DNA from: Rhodobacter ferrooxidans
GTDB taxonomy: Bacteria > Pseudomonadota > Alphaproteobacteria > Rhodobacterales > Rhodobacteraceae
DNA length: 34,186 nucleotides
Direction of reading: 5' to 3'
NCBI RefSeq assembly: GCF_000176015.1
Contig: NZ_ACYY01000031.1
Location: 1-34,186, forward strand
The notes beneath the pieces are model-generated. The model worked only from the letters and a program-made list of their open reading frames with translations, did no database searches and had not been told where the DNA came from. Of this stretch, positions 7,674-15,722 are shown piece after piece. Both the position numbers and the translations under genes were made by a program. Each line of letters starts with the position of its first letter. Position 1 is the first letter of the stretch.

Positions 7674-7686
7674 TTGCCACTGGCAA
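7674..7686. promoter_or_regulatory. Palindrome TTGCCA-C-TGGCAA upstream of the HNH gene
   Basis: A perfect 13-base palindrome lies in the 257-base gap between the HNH gene (reading away) and the esterase 3' end. Half-site-like GGCA/TGCC words recur just either side of it. It may be an operator for the HNH gene, about 190 bases upstream of the start. No regulator can be named. Nothing else convincing is visible in this gap. Confidence 0.3.
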
Positions 7687-7741
7687 GTGCCTTGATCTAG
7701 GTTAGTGTCGGCCTGCAACATCCTTGTGACCAAAAGCCGCC

Positions 7742-8398
7742 CTAGCCGGGCAGCCGGTCCTTCAGGAACGCCAGTGCCACCGACAGCCCATCGGGGGCGA
7801 TGCCATGGCCGGTGCCGCGCATCACATGGCCATATGTGTCGAATCCCGCCGCCTGCAAGTCCTGCTCGGCCCGCGCCATGTCGGCAAACGGCACCACCGG
7901 GTCGGCATCGCCATGGATCAGCAGCACCGGCGGCTTGACCAGGGCCTCGGCGGCCAGCCGTTCCGGTGCCAAGAGCCGCCCGGAAAACGCCACCACCCCC
8001 GCCATTGCCCGCGGCCTGCGCGGAGCGATATGCAGGCTGATCATCGAACCTTGCGAGAACCCCACCAGCGCCAGTGCGGCATCGCTCAGGCCTTCCTCGG
8101 CCAGCCGCGCATCAAGAAAATCGTTCAGCAGCACCGTGGCCGCCGCCAACCCCTCTGCCGCCGCCGCCTCGGACGATCCATCCAGCCAGGGGATCGGAAA
8201 CCATTGATAACCAAAGGGATTGCCCGCACAGGGCTGCGGCGCGTCGGGTGAGACGAACACCGTATCGGGCAGATGTGGCGCCAAAGGATCGGCCAGCCCC
8301 AAGAGGTCGGCCCCATCGGCGCCATAACCATGCACGAACACCACCAGGCTTTTCGCCCGCCCCGACTGCGGCCCGCGTCGTTGGAATTTCAATGTCAC
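7742..8398 (-). CDS. Alpha/beta-hydrolase, phospholipase/carboxylesterase family
   Basis: A 218-residue serine esterase, probably cytoplasmic, of the small carboxylesterase/acyl-protein-thioesterase group (YpfH-like). VVFVHGYGADG forms the oxyanion region, GFSQGS carries the nucleophile S115, HGDADPVVP provides the Asp and GTGHGI the His. The GTG start at 8398 overlaps the TGA of the upstream glycosylase gene (GTGA). An upstream in-frame ATG would run deep into that gene and is rejected. The natural substrate is unknown. It is co-transcribed with, and probably translationally coupled to, the DNA glycosylase, with no obvious functional link. Confidence 0.85.
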   Translation of the reverse strand: MTLKFQRRGPQSGRAKSLVVFVHGYGADGADLLGLADPLAPHLPDTVFVSPDAPQPCAGNPFGYQWFPIPWLDGSSEAAAAEGLAAATVLLNDFLDARLAEEGLSDAALALVGFSQGSMISLHIAPRRPRAMAGVVAFSGRLLAPERLAAEALVKPPVLLIHGDADPVVPFADMARAEQDLQAAGFDTYGHVMRGTGHGIAPDGLSVALAFLKDRLPG

Positions 8399-9024
8399 CG
8401 GATGCCCTCGCGCGTTTTGATGTGCCGGTAATAGGCCCAGAGCGCGCGGGCCGCAACGCCCCGCCACGGCGACCAGACCTCGGCCATCGCCCGCAACTCC
8501 CGCTCGGTTGGCCGAGCGTCCAGCCCGAACAGCAACCGCGCCGCCTCTTGCAGCGCCAGGTCGCCGGGCGCGAACACATCGGCACGGCCCAGCGAAAACA
8601 TCGCGTAAATCTCGGCGGTCCAGCGGCCGATTCCCGGCACCTCGACCAGCCGCGCCAGCACCGCGGCATCGGGCAACACCCGCAAGGCATCAAAATCAAT
8701 CCCCGCCGCGGCCAGCGCCCGGCCGTATCGCATCTTCTGCCGCGACAGCCCGCAGCCGCGCAATTCCTCGTCCGACGCCGCCGCCACCGCCTGCGCATCG
8801 GTCAGCCCCGCCGCCGCCAGCCGCCCCCAGATCGCATTGGCCGAGGCGACCGAGACCTGCTGGCTGACAATCGCATCCCACAGCGCCAGGAAGCCGTCGC
8901 CGCGCAGCCGCAGTGGCAACGGCCCCACCGCCGCCAATACCGGCCCGAACCGCGGCTCGCGCCCCACCAGCCAGCCCGCGCCTTCGGCCAGGCAGTCCGG
9001 TCCCCGAATGATCCGCCCCACCAT
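8395..9024 (-). CDS. DNA-3-methyladenine glycosylase II (AlkA/HhH-GPD family)
   Basis: A 209-residue base-excision repair enzyme that removes alkylated bases. FLALWDAIVSQQVSVASA is the characteristic entry helix of the HhH-GPD fold. The helix-hairpin-helix reads VPGIGRWTAEIYAMF, and the catalytic Asp lies in APGDLALQEA. It lacks both the N-terminal beta domain of E. coli AlkA and any C-terminal FeS cysteines, so it belongs to the short AlkA-like group. I prefer ATG 9024 because the protein then starts at VGRIIRG; ATG 9075 would add 17 residues and run into a dispersed repeat. It forms an operon with the following esterase. The 109 bases between it and the divergent MFS gene hold the repeat at 9041-9072. 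Confidence 0.87.
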   Translation of the reverse strand: MVGRIIRGPDCLAEGAGWLVGREPRFGPVLAAVGPLPLRLRGDGFLALWDAIVSQQVSVASANAIWGRLAAAGLTDAQAVAAASDEELRGCGLSRQKMRYGRALAAAGIDFDALRVLPDAAVLARLVEVPGIGRWTAEIYAMFSLGRADVFAPGDLALQEAARLLFGLDARPTERELRAMAEVWSPWRGVAARALWAYYRHIKTREGIR

Positions 9025-9040
9025 GTCCACCGCCTTTCCC

Positions 9041-9072
9041 GTTCTCCTTGGTGCAAATACCCTCGCCGAAGG
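9041..9072 (-). repeat. Dispersed GGTATTTG element, copy upstream of the glycosylase
   Basis: Read on the minus strand, a mini-hairpin CTTGCC-TTC-GGCGAG is followed by GGTATTTGCACCAAGGAGAA. The tail after it (GGGAAAGGCGG, then ATG) matches the layout of the copy at 22812-22865. From memory, such hairpin plus GGATATTTG-type words are common between genes in Rhodobacteraceae. It could be a repetitive extragenic element or a processed 3'/5' mRNA element. Confidence 0.55.
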
Positions 9073-9133
9073 CAAGAAGTTTTGCCGCCGATTGCCCCTT
9101 GGCCTGCCCGCGGCTTCGGTCTACCCATGCCCG

Positions 9134-10357
9134 ATGAGCCAAAGCACCGCCTTTCCCACCGACGACCGCGCCGCCCGCCGCAACGTGCTGGTGCTGGTGG
9201 CGGCACAGGCGATCCTTGGCTCGCAGATGTCGATGATCTTCATCATCGCCGGTCTCGCCGGGCAATCGCTGGCCTCCAACCCCTGCTGGGCCACGCTGCC
9301 GATCTCGCTGACGGTGATCGGCTCGATGCTGTCGGCCACGCCGCTGTCGGCGCTGATGCAGCGCTACGGGCGACGGGCCGGGTTCGTCGTGGGTGCCCTG
9401 GGTGGGGTGATCGGTGCCTCGATCGGTGCCTATGCCCTGACCGTGGCGTCGTTTCCGCTGTTCCTGCTGGGGGCGCTGTTCACCGGCATCTACATGTCGG
9501 CGCAGGGGTTCTACCGCTTTGCCGCCGCCGATACCGCCTCGGAGGCATTCCGGCCCAAGGCGATTTCCTGGGTGATGGCGGGCGGGCTGATGTCGGCGGT
9601 GCTGGGGCCGCAACTGGTCAAGCTGACCAACGACGCGATGGCGGTGCCGTTCCTGGGCACCTACCTGGCGGTGATCGCGCTGAACCTGCTGGGCGTCGGG
9701 TTGTTCAGCCTGCTGCACAGCCCCAGGCCGCGGGCGCCGCAACTGGGCGAGGCGCGCGGCCGCAGCCGGATGGAGCTGATCCGCACCCCGCGCATCGCCG
9801 TGGCGGTGATCTGCGCCACGGTGTCCTATGCGCTGATGAACCTGGTGATGACCTCGTCGCCGCTGGCGGTGGTGGGCTGCGGCTTTGATACCAGCGATGC
9901 CGCCAACGTGGTGACGGCGCATGTGCTGGCGATGTATGCCCCCAGTTTCATCACCGGCCACGTCATCGCCCGCATCGGCGTGGAAAAGGTGATGGCGCTG
10001 GGGCTGCTGATCCTGGCCGCTGCGGGTGCCGTGGCAATGTCGGGCGTGGCGCTGGAAAACTTCTTTGCCGCCATGCTCTTGCTGGGCATCGGCTGGAACT
10101 TCGGCTTCATCGGCGCCACCACCATGCTGGCGGGCAGCCATGCCCCGGAGGAACGCGGCCGCATGCAGGGCATGAACGACCTGATCGTGTTCGGCGGCGT
10201 GACGCTGGCGTCGTTCTCCTCGGGTGGGCTGATGAACTGTTCGGGCGGCTCGGTGCAGGCGGGCTGGTCGGCGGTGAACATGGCGATGCTGCCGTTCCTG
10301 GTGCTGGCGGGCGGGGCGCTGATCTGGCTGGTGATGCAGCCCAAGGAAACCCGCTAG
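9134..10357 (+). CDS. MFS transporter
   Basis: A 407-residue integral membrane protein with about twelve hydrophobic segments and the major-facilitator duplication. QRYGRRAGF in the loop between TM2 and TM3 is the degenerate MFS motif A. The mid-protein loop (about 195-215, Pro/Arg-rich) separates the two halves, and HAPEERGRMQGMNDL is the usual conserved loop late in the second half. I set the start at ATG 9134, after which MSQSTAFPTDDRAARR leads into TM1. The open frame upstream overlaps the divergent glycosylase gene and is not coding. The substrate is unknown. No partner enzyme is adjacent on the same strand. Confidence 0.87.
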   Translation: MSQSTAFPTDDRAARRNVLVLVAAQAILGSQMSMIFIIAGLAGQSLASNPCWATLPISLTVIGSMLSATPLSALMQRYGRRAGFVVGALGGVIGASIGAYALTVASFPLFLLGALFTGIYMSAQGFYRFAAADTASEAFRPKAISWVMAGGLMSAVLGPQLVKLTNDAMAVPFLGTYLAVIALNLLGVGLFSLLHSPRPRAPQLGEARGRSRMELIRTPRIAVAVICATVSYALMNLVMTSSPLAVVGCGFDTSDAANVVTAHVLAMYAPSFITGHVIARIGVEKVMALGLLILAAAGAVAMSGVALENFFAAMLLLGIGWNFGFIGATTMLAGSHAPEERGRMQGMNDLIVFGGVTLASFSSGGLMNCSGGSVQAGWSAVNMAMLPFLVLAGGALIWLVMQPKETR

Positions 10358-10447
10358 CCGCCCGCCCCCCCAAATGCATTGCCGAGATACCGCCTGCACG
10401 CTATGGATTGATGCATGTCGGTGCCACGACCCCGGCAGGACCGACGC

Positions 10448-11512
10448 GTGAACCCCGGATACCCCCCGATGCCCGCCAGTGACACCAAAGTGAAACGCAT
10501 CTTCATCACCGGCACCGCCGGGTTCATCGGCTACCATCTGGCCGAGCTGTTGCTGGCGCAGGGCGCGCAGGTGCAGGGCTATGACGGCATGACCGATTAC
10601 TATGACGTCAGCCTGAAACACCGCCGCCACGCCCGCCTGCGCCGCCATCCCGGTTTCGCCGCCACCGAGGCGATGCTGGAAGATGCCGCAGCCCTTGATG
10701 CCGCCATCGACAGCTTTGCCCCCGACGTGATCGTGCATCTGGCAGCACAAGCCGGGGTGCGCTACAGCATCGACAATCCCCGCGCCTATATCGACGCCAA
10801 CATCATCGGCAGCTTCAACGTGATGGAGGCCGCGCGCCGCAACCATGTGCAGCATCTGCTGATGGCCTCGACCAGTTCGGTTTACGGTGCCAACACCGAT
10901 ATGCCCTATGCCGAGACCGACAAGGCCGACACCCAGATGTCGTTCTATGCCGCCACCAAGAAGGCGACCGAGGCGATGGGCCACGCCTTCGCCCATCTGC
11001 ACGGCCTGCCGACCACGATGTTCCGCTTCTTCACCGTCTATGGCCCCTGGGGTCGCCCCGACATGGCCTATTTCAAGTTCACCGAGGCCATTCTGGCGGG
11101 CCGCCCGATCGACATCTACAACAACGGCGAGATGTGGCGCGATTTCACCTATGTGGCTGATCTGGTGCGCGGCATCTCGCTGCTGATCGACGCCGTGCCG
11201 CAGCGCCCCGCCAGCCCCGCCGAGATCGAACCGGGCGACAGCCTGTCGCCGGTGGCGCCGTTCCGCATCGTCAACATCGGCAATTCCGAAAAGGTGCGGC
11301 TGATGGATTTCATCGCTGCGATCGAAACCGCACTGGGCCGAAAGGCCGCCTACAACTTCATGCCGATGCAGCAGGGCGACGTGCCCGCGACCTGGGCCGA
11401 TGCCAGCCTGCTGCAGCGGCTGACCGGCTACAAGCCGCATACCGGTGTCGGTCAGGGGATCGGCGCGTTCGTCGCCTGGTATCTGGAGGAATTTGCCCGC
11501 AGCCAGACCTGA
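10448..11512 (+). CDS. NAD-dependent epimerase, UDP-glucuronate 4-epimerase-like
   Basis: A short-chain dehydrogenase/reductase of 354 residues. The NAD-binding GTAGFIG sits at 22-28, HLAAQAGVRYSIDNP follows, and the catalytic YxxxK is in FYAATKKATE. RFFTVYGPWGRPDMAYFKFTEAI and the NNGEMWRDFTYV region are characteristic of the LpsL/Cap1J UDP-GlcA 4-epimerase branch, which supplies UDP-galacturonate for surface polysaccharide. The GTG at 10448 has AGGA seven bases upstream. ATG 10469 would trim seven residues and is an equally good fit to homologues; ATG 10415 is less likely. It heads a same-strand set with an aminotransferase and a phosphoglycosyl transferase. The exact sugar substrate is inferred. 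Confidence 0.86.
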   Translation: MNPGYPPMPASDTKVKRIFITGTAGFIGYHLAELLLAQGAQVQGYDGMTDYYDVSLKHRRHARLRRHPGFAATEAMLEDAAALDAAIDSFAPDVIVHLAAQAGVRYSIDNPRAYIDANIIGSFNVMEAARRNHVQHLLMASTSSVYGANTDMPYAETDKADTQMSFYAATKKATEAMGHAFAHLHGLPTTMFRFFTVYGPWGRPDMAYFKFTEAILAGRPIDIYNNGEMWRDFTYVADLVRGISLLIDAVPQRPASPAEIEPGDSLSPVAPFRIVNIGNSEKVRLMDFIAAIETALGRKAAYNFMPMQQGDVPATWADASLLQRLTGYKPHTGVGQGIGAFVAWYLEEFARSQT

Positions 11513-11604
11513 CGCAGCGGCCTGCGATGGCGCTGTAGCCATAGCCCCGCGCGCGTGTTTTCAACGCAACCACCGCCTTTTGTCAGACCATCCAGAACCC
11601 GGGT

Positions 11605-12756
11605 ATGAAGTCCATGCAAGTTCCGTTTTTCCGCCCCTCGATCGGCGAAGCCGAAATCGCCGCCGTATCCGAATGTCTGCGCTCGGGCTGGCTGACCACC
11701 GGCCCGAAGGCGCAGGCGTTCGAGGCCGATTTTGCCGATTACATTGGCGGCGGCGTGTCGGCGCTGGCGGTCAATTCGGCCACCGCAGCACTGCATCTGG
11801 GTCTGGAAGCCCTGGGCGTCGGCCCCGGCTGCGAGGTGATCGTGCCGACGCTGACCTTCACCGCCACGGCGGAAGTGGTGCGCTATCTGGGTGCCGACCC
11901 GGTGCTGGTCGATATCGACCCGGCGACGCTGTGCCTTGATGCCGAAACCGTGGCACAGGCGATCACCCCGCGCAGCAAGGTGATCATGCCGGTGCATTTC
12001 GCCGGCCGCGCCTGCGATATGACGGCGCTGCGGGCGCTGGCCGACGCCAACGGCCTCAGCATCCTTGACGATGCCGCCCACGCCCTGCCCACCCGGCACC
12101 AGGGGCAGTTGATCGGCCAGTGCGGTGCAGATGCGACGGCGTTCAGCTTTTATGCCAACAAGACCATGACCACCGGCGAAGGCGGCATGCTGGTCACCGC
12201 CAACCCCGAGATTGCCGCCCGCGCCCGCACCATGCGGCTGCATGGCATCGACCGCGACGTGTTCAACCGCTTCACCAACACCCGCGCCAGCTGGATTTAT
12301 GACGTGGTGGCGCCGGGCTACAAATACAACATGACCGACGTTGCCGCCGCCATGGGGCTGGTGCAGCTTGGCCGCTGCGACGATTTCGGTGCCACGCGGG
12401 CGGCGCTGGTGGCGCGCTACAACGACGCCTTTGCCGACCTGCCGCTGATCCTGCCGCCCGGCCCCGCCGCCGGCGACGAACATTCCTGGCACCTTTACAT
12501 CCTGCAACTGCCGCAGACCGCACCGCTCAGCCGCGACGCCTTCATCGCCGCGCTGAAAGACGCCGAGATCGGCACCTCGGTGCACTACCGGCCGCTGCAT
12601 CAGATGACCTTCTGGAAAGACTTCTGTGCGGGGCGCAGCTTTCCGCATGCCGATGCCTATTTCGCCCGCTGCGTCTCGCTGCCGCTGTTCATGGCGATGA
12701 CGCCCGAGGAACAGGATCACGTCATCGCCACCGTGCGCCGCGTGCTTTCGTGCTGA
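11605..12756 (+). CDS. DegT/DnrJ/EryC1/StrS family sugar aminotransferase
   Basis: A PLP-dependent nucleotide-sugar aminotransferase of 383 residues. VPFFRPSIGEAEI opens the protein. The Asp that binds the PLP pyridine nitrogen is in LDDAAHA (about 155-156), and the Schiff-base lysine is K186 in FYANKTMTTGEGGM. Such enzymes transaminate 4-keto or 3-keto nucleotide sugars. The keto-sugar source is not evident here: the adjacent epimerase lacks the signature of a 4,6-dehydratase, so a dehydratase may lie elsewhere. The 92 bases before it hold a small ATGGC/GCCAT hairpin and no gene. Its TGA overlaps the GTG of the next gene by seven bases, so the two are coupled. Confidence 0.9.
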   Translation: MKSMQVPFFRPSIGEAEIAAVSECLRSGWLTTGPKAQAFEADFADYIGGGVSALAVNSATAALHLGLEALGVGPGCEVIVPTLTFTATAEVVRYLGADPVLVDIDPATLCLDAETVAQAITPRSKVIMPVHFAGRACDMTALRALADANGLSILDDAAHALPTRHQGQLIGQCGADATAFSFYANKTMTTGEGGMLVTANPEIAARARTMRLHGIDRDVFNRFTNTRASWIYDVVAPGYKYNMTDVAAAMGLVQLGRCDDFGATRAALVARYNDAFADLPLILPPGPAAGDEHSWHLYILQLPQTAPLSRDAFIAALKDAEIGTSVHYRPLHQMTFWKDFCAGRSFPHADAYFARCVSLPLFMAMTPEEQDHVIATVRRVLSC

Positions 12757-13427
12757 AACGGCTGTTCGACATCGGCTTTTCGCTGGTGATCCTGGCGCTG
12801 TGCCTGCCGCTGTTTGCCGCTGTGGCGGCGGCGATCAAGCTGGCCTCGCCCGGCCCGGTGTTCTACCGCGCCCGGCGGATCGGCAAGGACGGCGTGGCGT
12901 TCGACATGCTGAAATTCCGCACCATGCATGTGGCCAATGCAGGGGCCGTGATCACCGCCAAGGGCGACGTGCGGATCTTTCGCGTCGGCGCCTGGCTGCG
13001 CAAGCTGAAGATCGACGAGTTGCCACAGTTCCTGAACGTGCTGGCAGGCCAGATGTCGGTGGTCGGCCCCCGCCCCGAAGACCCGCGGATGGTGCAGGAT
13101 CACTACACCCCCTGGATGCTGGAAACCCTGCGCCTGCGCCCCGGCATCACCAGTCCGGGGGCGGTGTTCTACTATGCGCAGGGCGAAGGGCTGGTCGATG
13201 CCGCCGACCCGGAAGGCTCGTATGTGGCGCGGCTGCTGCCGCCGAAACTGGCGGTCGAGCGCGCCTATATGGAGCGGGCGGGGTTTCTGTCGGATCTGCA
13301 TTGCATCGGGCTGACCGCCGCCGCCATCCTGGGCGAGGCCACCGGCCACCCGGTCAATCCGCCGCGTCAGGACATGGAACTGGCGCTGCGCTGGGTGCCC
13401 GCCAGTGCTTTTCCGCGCCAGTCGTGA
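12750..13427 (+). CDS. Polyprenyl-phosphate phosphoglycosyl transferase (PglC/WbaP-type)
   Basis: A 225-residue monotopic membrane enzyme that transfers a sugar-1-phosphate from a UDP-sugar to undecaprenyl phosphate, starting a glycan repeat. The N-terminal KRLFDIGFSLVILALCLPLF is the re-entrant membrane helix. SPGPVFYRARRIGKDG and FDMLKFRTM follow, then the catalytic Asp-Glu pair (D89-E90 in KIDELPQFLNV) and GQMSVVGPRPE. The length matches the minimal PglC-like class, without the WbaP membrane domain. The GTG start at 12750 lies inside the end of the aminotransferase gene. PglC beside a sugar aminotransferase recalls bacillosamine-type pathways, but the sugar made here is unknown. Confidence 0.9.
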   Translation: MLKRLFDIGFSLVILALCLPLFAAVAAAIKLASPGPVFYRARRIGKDGVAFDMLKFRTMHVANAGAVITAKGDVRIFRVGAWLRKLKIDELPQFLNVLAGQMSVVGPRPEDPRMVQDHYTPWMLETLRLRPGITSPGAVFYYAQGEGLVDAADPEGSYVARLLPPKLAVERAYMERAGFLSDLHCIGLTAAAILGEATGHPVNPPRQDMELALRWVPASAFPRQS

Positions 13428-13439
13428 CCAAAGGCCGGG

Positions 13440-14036
13440 TCAGGGCCGCGCCAGCCGGTAACAACACAGCACCCGCTCGCCGCGGCTTTCGTGGCCGACG
13501 TGTTTGAAGCCATGGCGTTCATAGAAATCCCGCACCACGCCATTGTCGTCGCGGTCGGTGGTCAAGGCCACGGCCACGGCACCCTGACCAAAGGCCTCGG
13601 CGCAGAACGCCTGCACCAGCACCGCGCCGATGCCGCGACCCGGCGCTGCCGTGGCAATCGACGACAGCTCCACCACCCCCGGCTCGGCACCCTGCGCCAC
13701 CTCGACCCGGCGGGCATTGCGCAGGATATCGGCCAGCAGCGACGGCCGGCGGATCAGCGCCAGCAGGATCGCCGGGATCAGCCTGCGCCGCCGTGCCCGG
13801 AAATGCCGATAAAAACCGTCGGGATCGGCAAACCCCACGGCAAAGCCCTGCACCCCCGCCGAGGTCTGCGCCACCAGCGCAATCGCGCCGGTCCAGTCCA
13901 GCACCGCGCGATAATAGCCACGCAGAAAGGCCGGCCCCATCCGGTCCAGAAAAAAGCCGCGAAACGCCAACTGGTGCACCCGCACCACAGCGGGCAGGTC
14001 GTCTGGCAACATGCGTCGGACAGAGAGTGTCGGCAC
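13440..14036 (-). CDS. GNAT family N-acetyltransferase
   Basis: A 198-residue acetyl-CoA-dependent acyltransferase. The first strand and helix read LSVRRMLPDDLPAVVRVHQLAF, and the acetyl-CoA pyrophosphate loop appears as ATAAPGRGIGAVLVQAF, a variant of Q/RxxGxG/A. FYERHGFKHVG is the usual late strand-helix. The GTG start at 14036 has AAGGA six bases upstream and keeps the first beta strand; ATG 14012 would cut it off. It converges on the phosphoglycosyl transferase gene with a 12-base gap. It may acetylate an amino sugar made by that cassette, but the opposite strand makes this only a suggestion. The 177 bases between it and surE hold no gene. Confidence 0.83.
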   Translation of the reverse strand: MPTLSVRRMLPDDLPAVVRVHQLAFRGFFLDRMGPAFLRGYYRAVLDWTGAIALVAQTSAGVQGFAVGFADPDGFYRHFRARRRRLIPAILLALIRRPSLLADILRNARRVEVAQGAEPGVVELSSIATAAPGRGIGAVLVQAFCAEAFGQGAVAVALTTDRDDNGVVRDFYERHGFKHVGHESRGERVLCCYRLARP

Positions 14037-14213
14037 GGTTTTTCCTTTTGCACGGACTGGCTGGCTGCTTACAGCATGGCTTGGCGACTGTCACCTTGTG
14101 ACCCGGCCACCCCTGCGGCCAAAAATGCACCTGCGGACCGGGCTTGCCCCGAGGCGGCGCTTTACGCCCGCCCCGGCCTCGTCTAATCAGAAAGGGCAGC
14201 GAAAGGCGGCCTG

Positions 14214-15020
14214 ATGCGTATTCTGATCACCAATGACGACGGCATCAACGCCCCCGGCTTGCAGGTTCTGACCGACATCGCCACCGAGATCGCCGGACCC
14301 AAGGGCGAGGTCTGGACCGTGGCCCCGGCTTTCGAGCAATCGGGCGTCGGCCATTGCATCAGCTATACCCATCCGATGATGATCGCCCGGCTTGGGCCCC
14401 GCCGCTTTGCCGCCGAGGGCAGCCCGGCCGATTGCGTGCTGGCGGCGATCTATGACGTGCTGGAGGGCGCCCGGCCTGATCTGGTGCTTTCAGGCGTCAA
14501 CCGCGGCAACAATGCCGCCGAAAACGTGCTGTATTCCGGCACCATCGGGGCGGCACTGGAGGCCGCCTTGCAAGGCCTGCCCGCCATCGCGCTGTCGCAA
14601 TACATGGGTCCGGATACCAGCGAAACCGCCGACCCGTTCGAGGCCGCCCGCGTGCACGGTGCCGCCGTGGTGCGCGCCCTGCTGGACCAGTCGCATTGGG
14701 ACAACACCGATTACCGGCTGTTCTACAACGTCAACTTCCCGCCCGTCGCCGCCAAGGCCGTCAAGGGCATCCGCGCCGCAGCGCAAGGCTTCCGCCGCGA
14801 CACCAGCTTCTCGGTCGAGCCGCACCATTCGCCCTCGGGGCGCAAGTTCCTGTGGATCAAGGGCGGGCCGCAGCATGCCCCCACCCTGCCCGGCACCGAT
14901 GCGGCGGTGAACCTTGATGGCCATATCTCGGTCACGCCGATGCGGGCCGATCTGACCGCGCATGACCGGTTGGCCGATCTTGCCCGCCTGCTGGAAAAGC
15001 CGCAGGTGGCGCGCGGATGA
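14214..15020 (+). CDS. surE: 5'/3'-nucleotidase SurE
   Basis: A metal-dependent nucleotidase of 268 residues acting on nucleoside monophosphates, linked in other bacteria to stationary-phase survival. The N-terminal [10 protein letters not shown] carries the metal ligands D8 and D9. AEGSPADCV and SGVNRGNN (93-100, with the metal-binding Asn) follow, then [11 protein letters not shown]. The C-terminal arm contains the expected [15 protein letters not shown]-type pairing with the ribosome lies ten to twelve bases before the ATG. Its TGA overlaps the ATG of pcm (ATGA). The order surE-pcm-nlpD is the same as in E. coli. Confidence 0.96.
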   Translation: MRILITNDDGINAPGLQVLTDIATEIAGPKGEVWTVAPAFEQSGVGHCISYTHPMMIARLGPRRFAAEGSPADCVLAAIYDVLEGARPDLVLSGVNRGNNAAENVLYSGTIGAALEAALQGLPAIALSQYMGPDTSETADPFEAARVHGAAVVRALLDQSHWDNTDYRLFYNVNFPPVAAKAVKGIRAAAQGFRRDTSFSVEPHHSPSGRKFLWIKGGPQHAPTLPGTDAAVNLDGHISVTPMRADLTAHDRLADLARLLEKPQVARG

Positions 15021-15679
15021 GCAACGGCCCGGCCCCGCTTGACGATGCCGCAGAACGCCAGATGCGCTTTCTGTTCGCCTTGCGCTCGCACGGGGTCACC
15101 GATGCCCGGGTGCTGGGCGCGATGGAGCGGATCGACCGTGGGGCCTTTGTGCGCGGGCTGTTTGCCGACCGCGCCTATGAGGACATGCCGCTGCCGATTG
15201 CCTGCGGCCAGACCATCAGCCAACCCTCGGTGGTGGGCCTGATGACCCAGGCGCTGGAGGTGCAGCCGCGCGACATGGTGCTGGAGGTCGGAACCGGCTC
15301 GGGCTATCAGGCCGCCATCCTCAGCCTGCTGGCCCGTAGGGTCTATACCGTGGACCGCCACCGCCGTCTGGTGCGCGAGGCGCAGGATGTGTTCCACGTG
15401 CTTGGCCTGGTGAACATCACCGCGCTGCATGTAGATGGCAGCTTTGGCCTGCCCGATCAGGCGCCGTTCGACAAGATATTGGTGACGGCTGCGGCAGAAG
15501 ACCCGCCCGGCCCGCTCTTGGCGCAGCTGAAAATCGGCGGTATCATGGTGGTTCCGGTCGGCCAGTCCGACGCGGTGCAAAGCCTGATCAAAGTCACCCG
15601 CCACAGCCGCGGTTTCGAATATGACGAGTTGCGCCCGGTGCGTTTCGTGCCACTGGTCGAGGGACTCGGGTCCGAGTAA
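15017..15679 (+). CDS. pcm: Protein-L-isoaspartate O-methyltransferase
   Basis: A SAM-dependent methyltransferase of 220 residues that starts repair of isoaspartyl residues in aged proteins. The conserved [21 protein letters not shown] and [17 protein letters not shown] form the substrate region. The SAM-binding loop is [14 protein letters not shown] (89-102), then [34 protein letters not shown] is the usual PIMT motif with a slight change: AAAEDPP stands where AAAPxxP is common. It is translationally coupled to surE by ATGA. A 43-base gap separates it from the nlpD-like gene. Confidence 0.95.
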   Translation: MSNGPAPLDDAAERQMRFLFALRSHGVTDARVLGAMERIDRGAFVRGLFADRAYEDMPLPIACGQTISQPSVVGLMTQALEVQPRDMVLEVGTGSGYQAAILSLLARRVYTVDRHRRLVREAQDVFHVLGLVNITALHVDGSFGLPDQAPFDKILVTAAAEDPPGPLLAQLKIGGIMVVPVGQSDAVQSLIKVTRHSRGFEYDELRPVRFVPLVEGLGSE

Positions 15680-15722
15680 CCAAAGCCCCGGGGCTAACCC
15701 GGGCACAGCACATGAGGCCACG

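Noticed and set aside
7681-7695. Sigma54-like promoter TGGCAAGTGCCTTGA on the plus strand
   Set aside because: The -12 element is TTGA, not TTGC, and both neighbouring genes read on the minus strand, so it would drive nothing visible.
7654-7695. 13-codon ORF beginning MKLYLAV ahead of the esterase region
   Set aside because: No ribosome-binding site, no downstream plus-strand gene to regulate, and it overlaps the palindrome. Probably chance.
8696-11542. Minus-strand open frame of 948 codons across the MFS and epimerase genes
   Set aside because: It runs antisense through two well-supported genes, has no recognisable motif and a shadow-frame composition. It arises from GC-rich codon bias.
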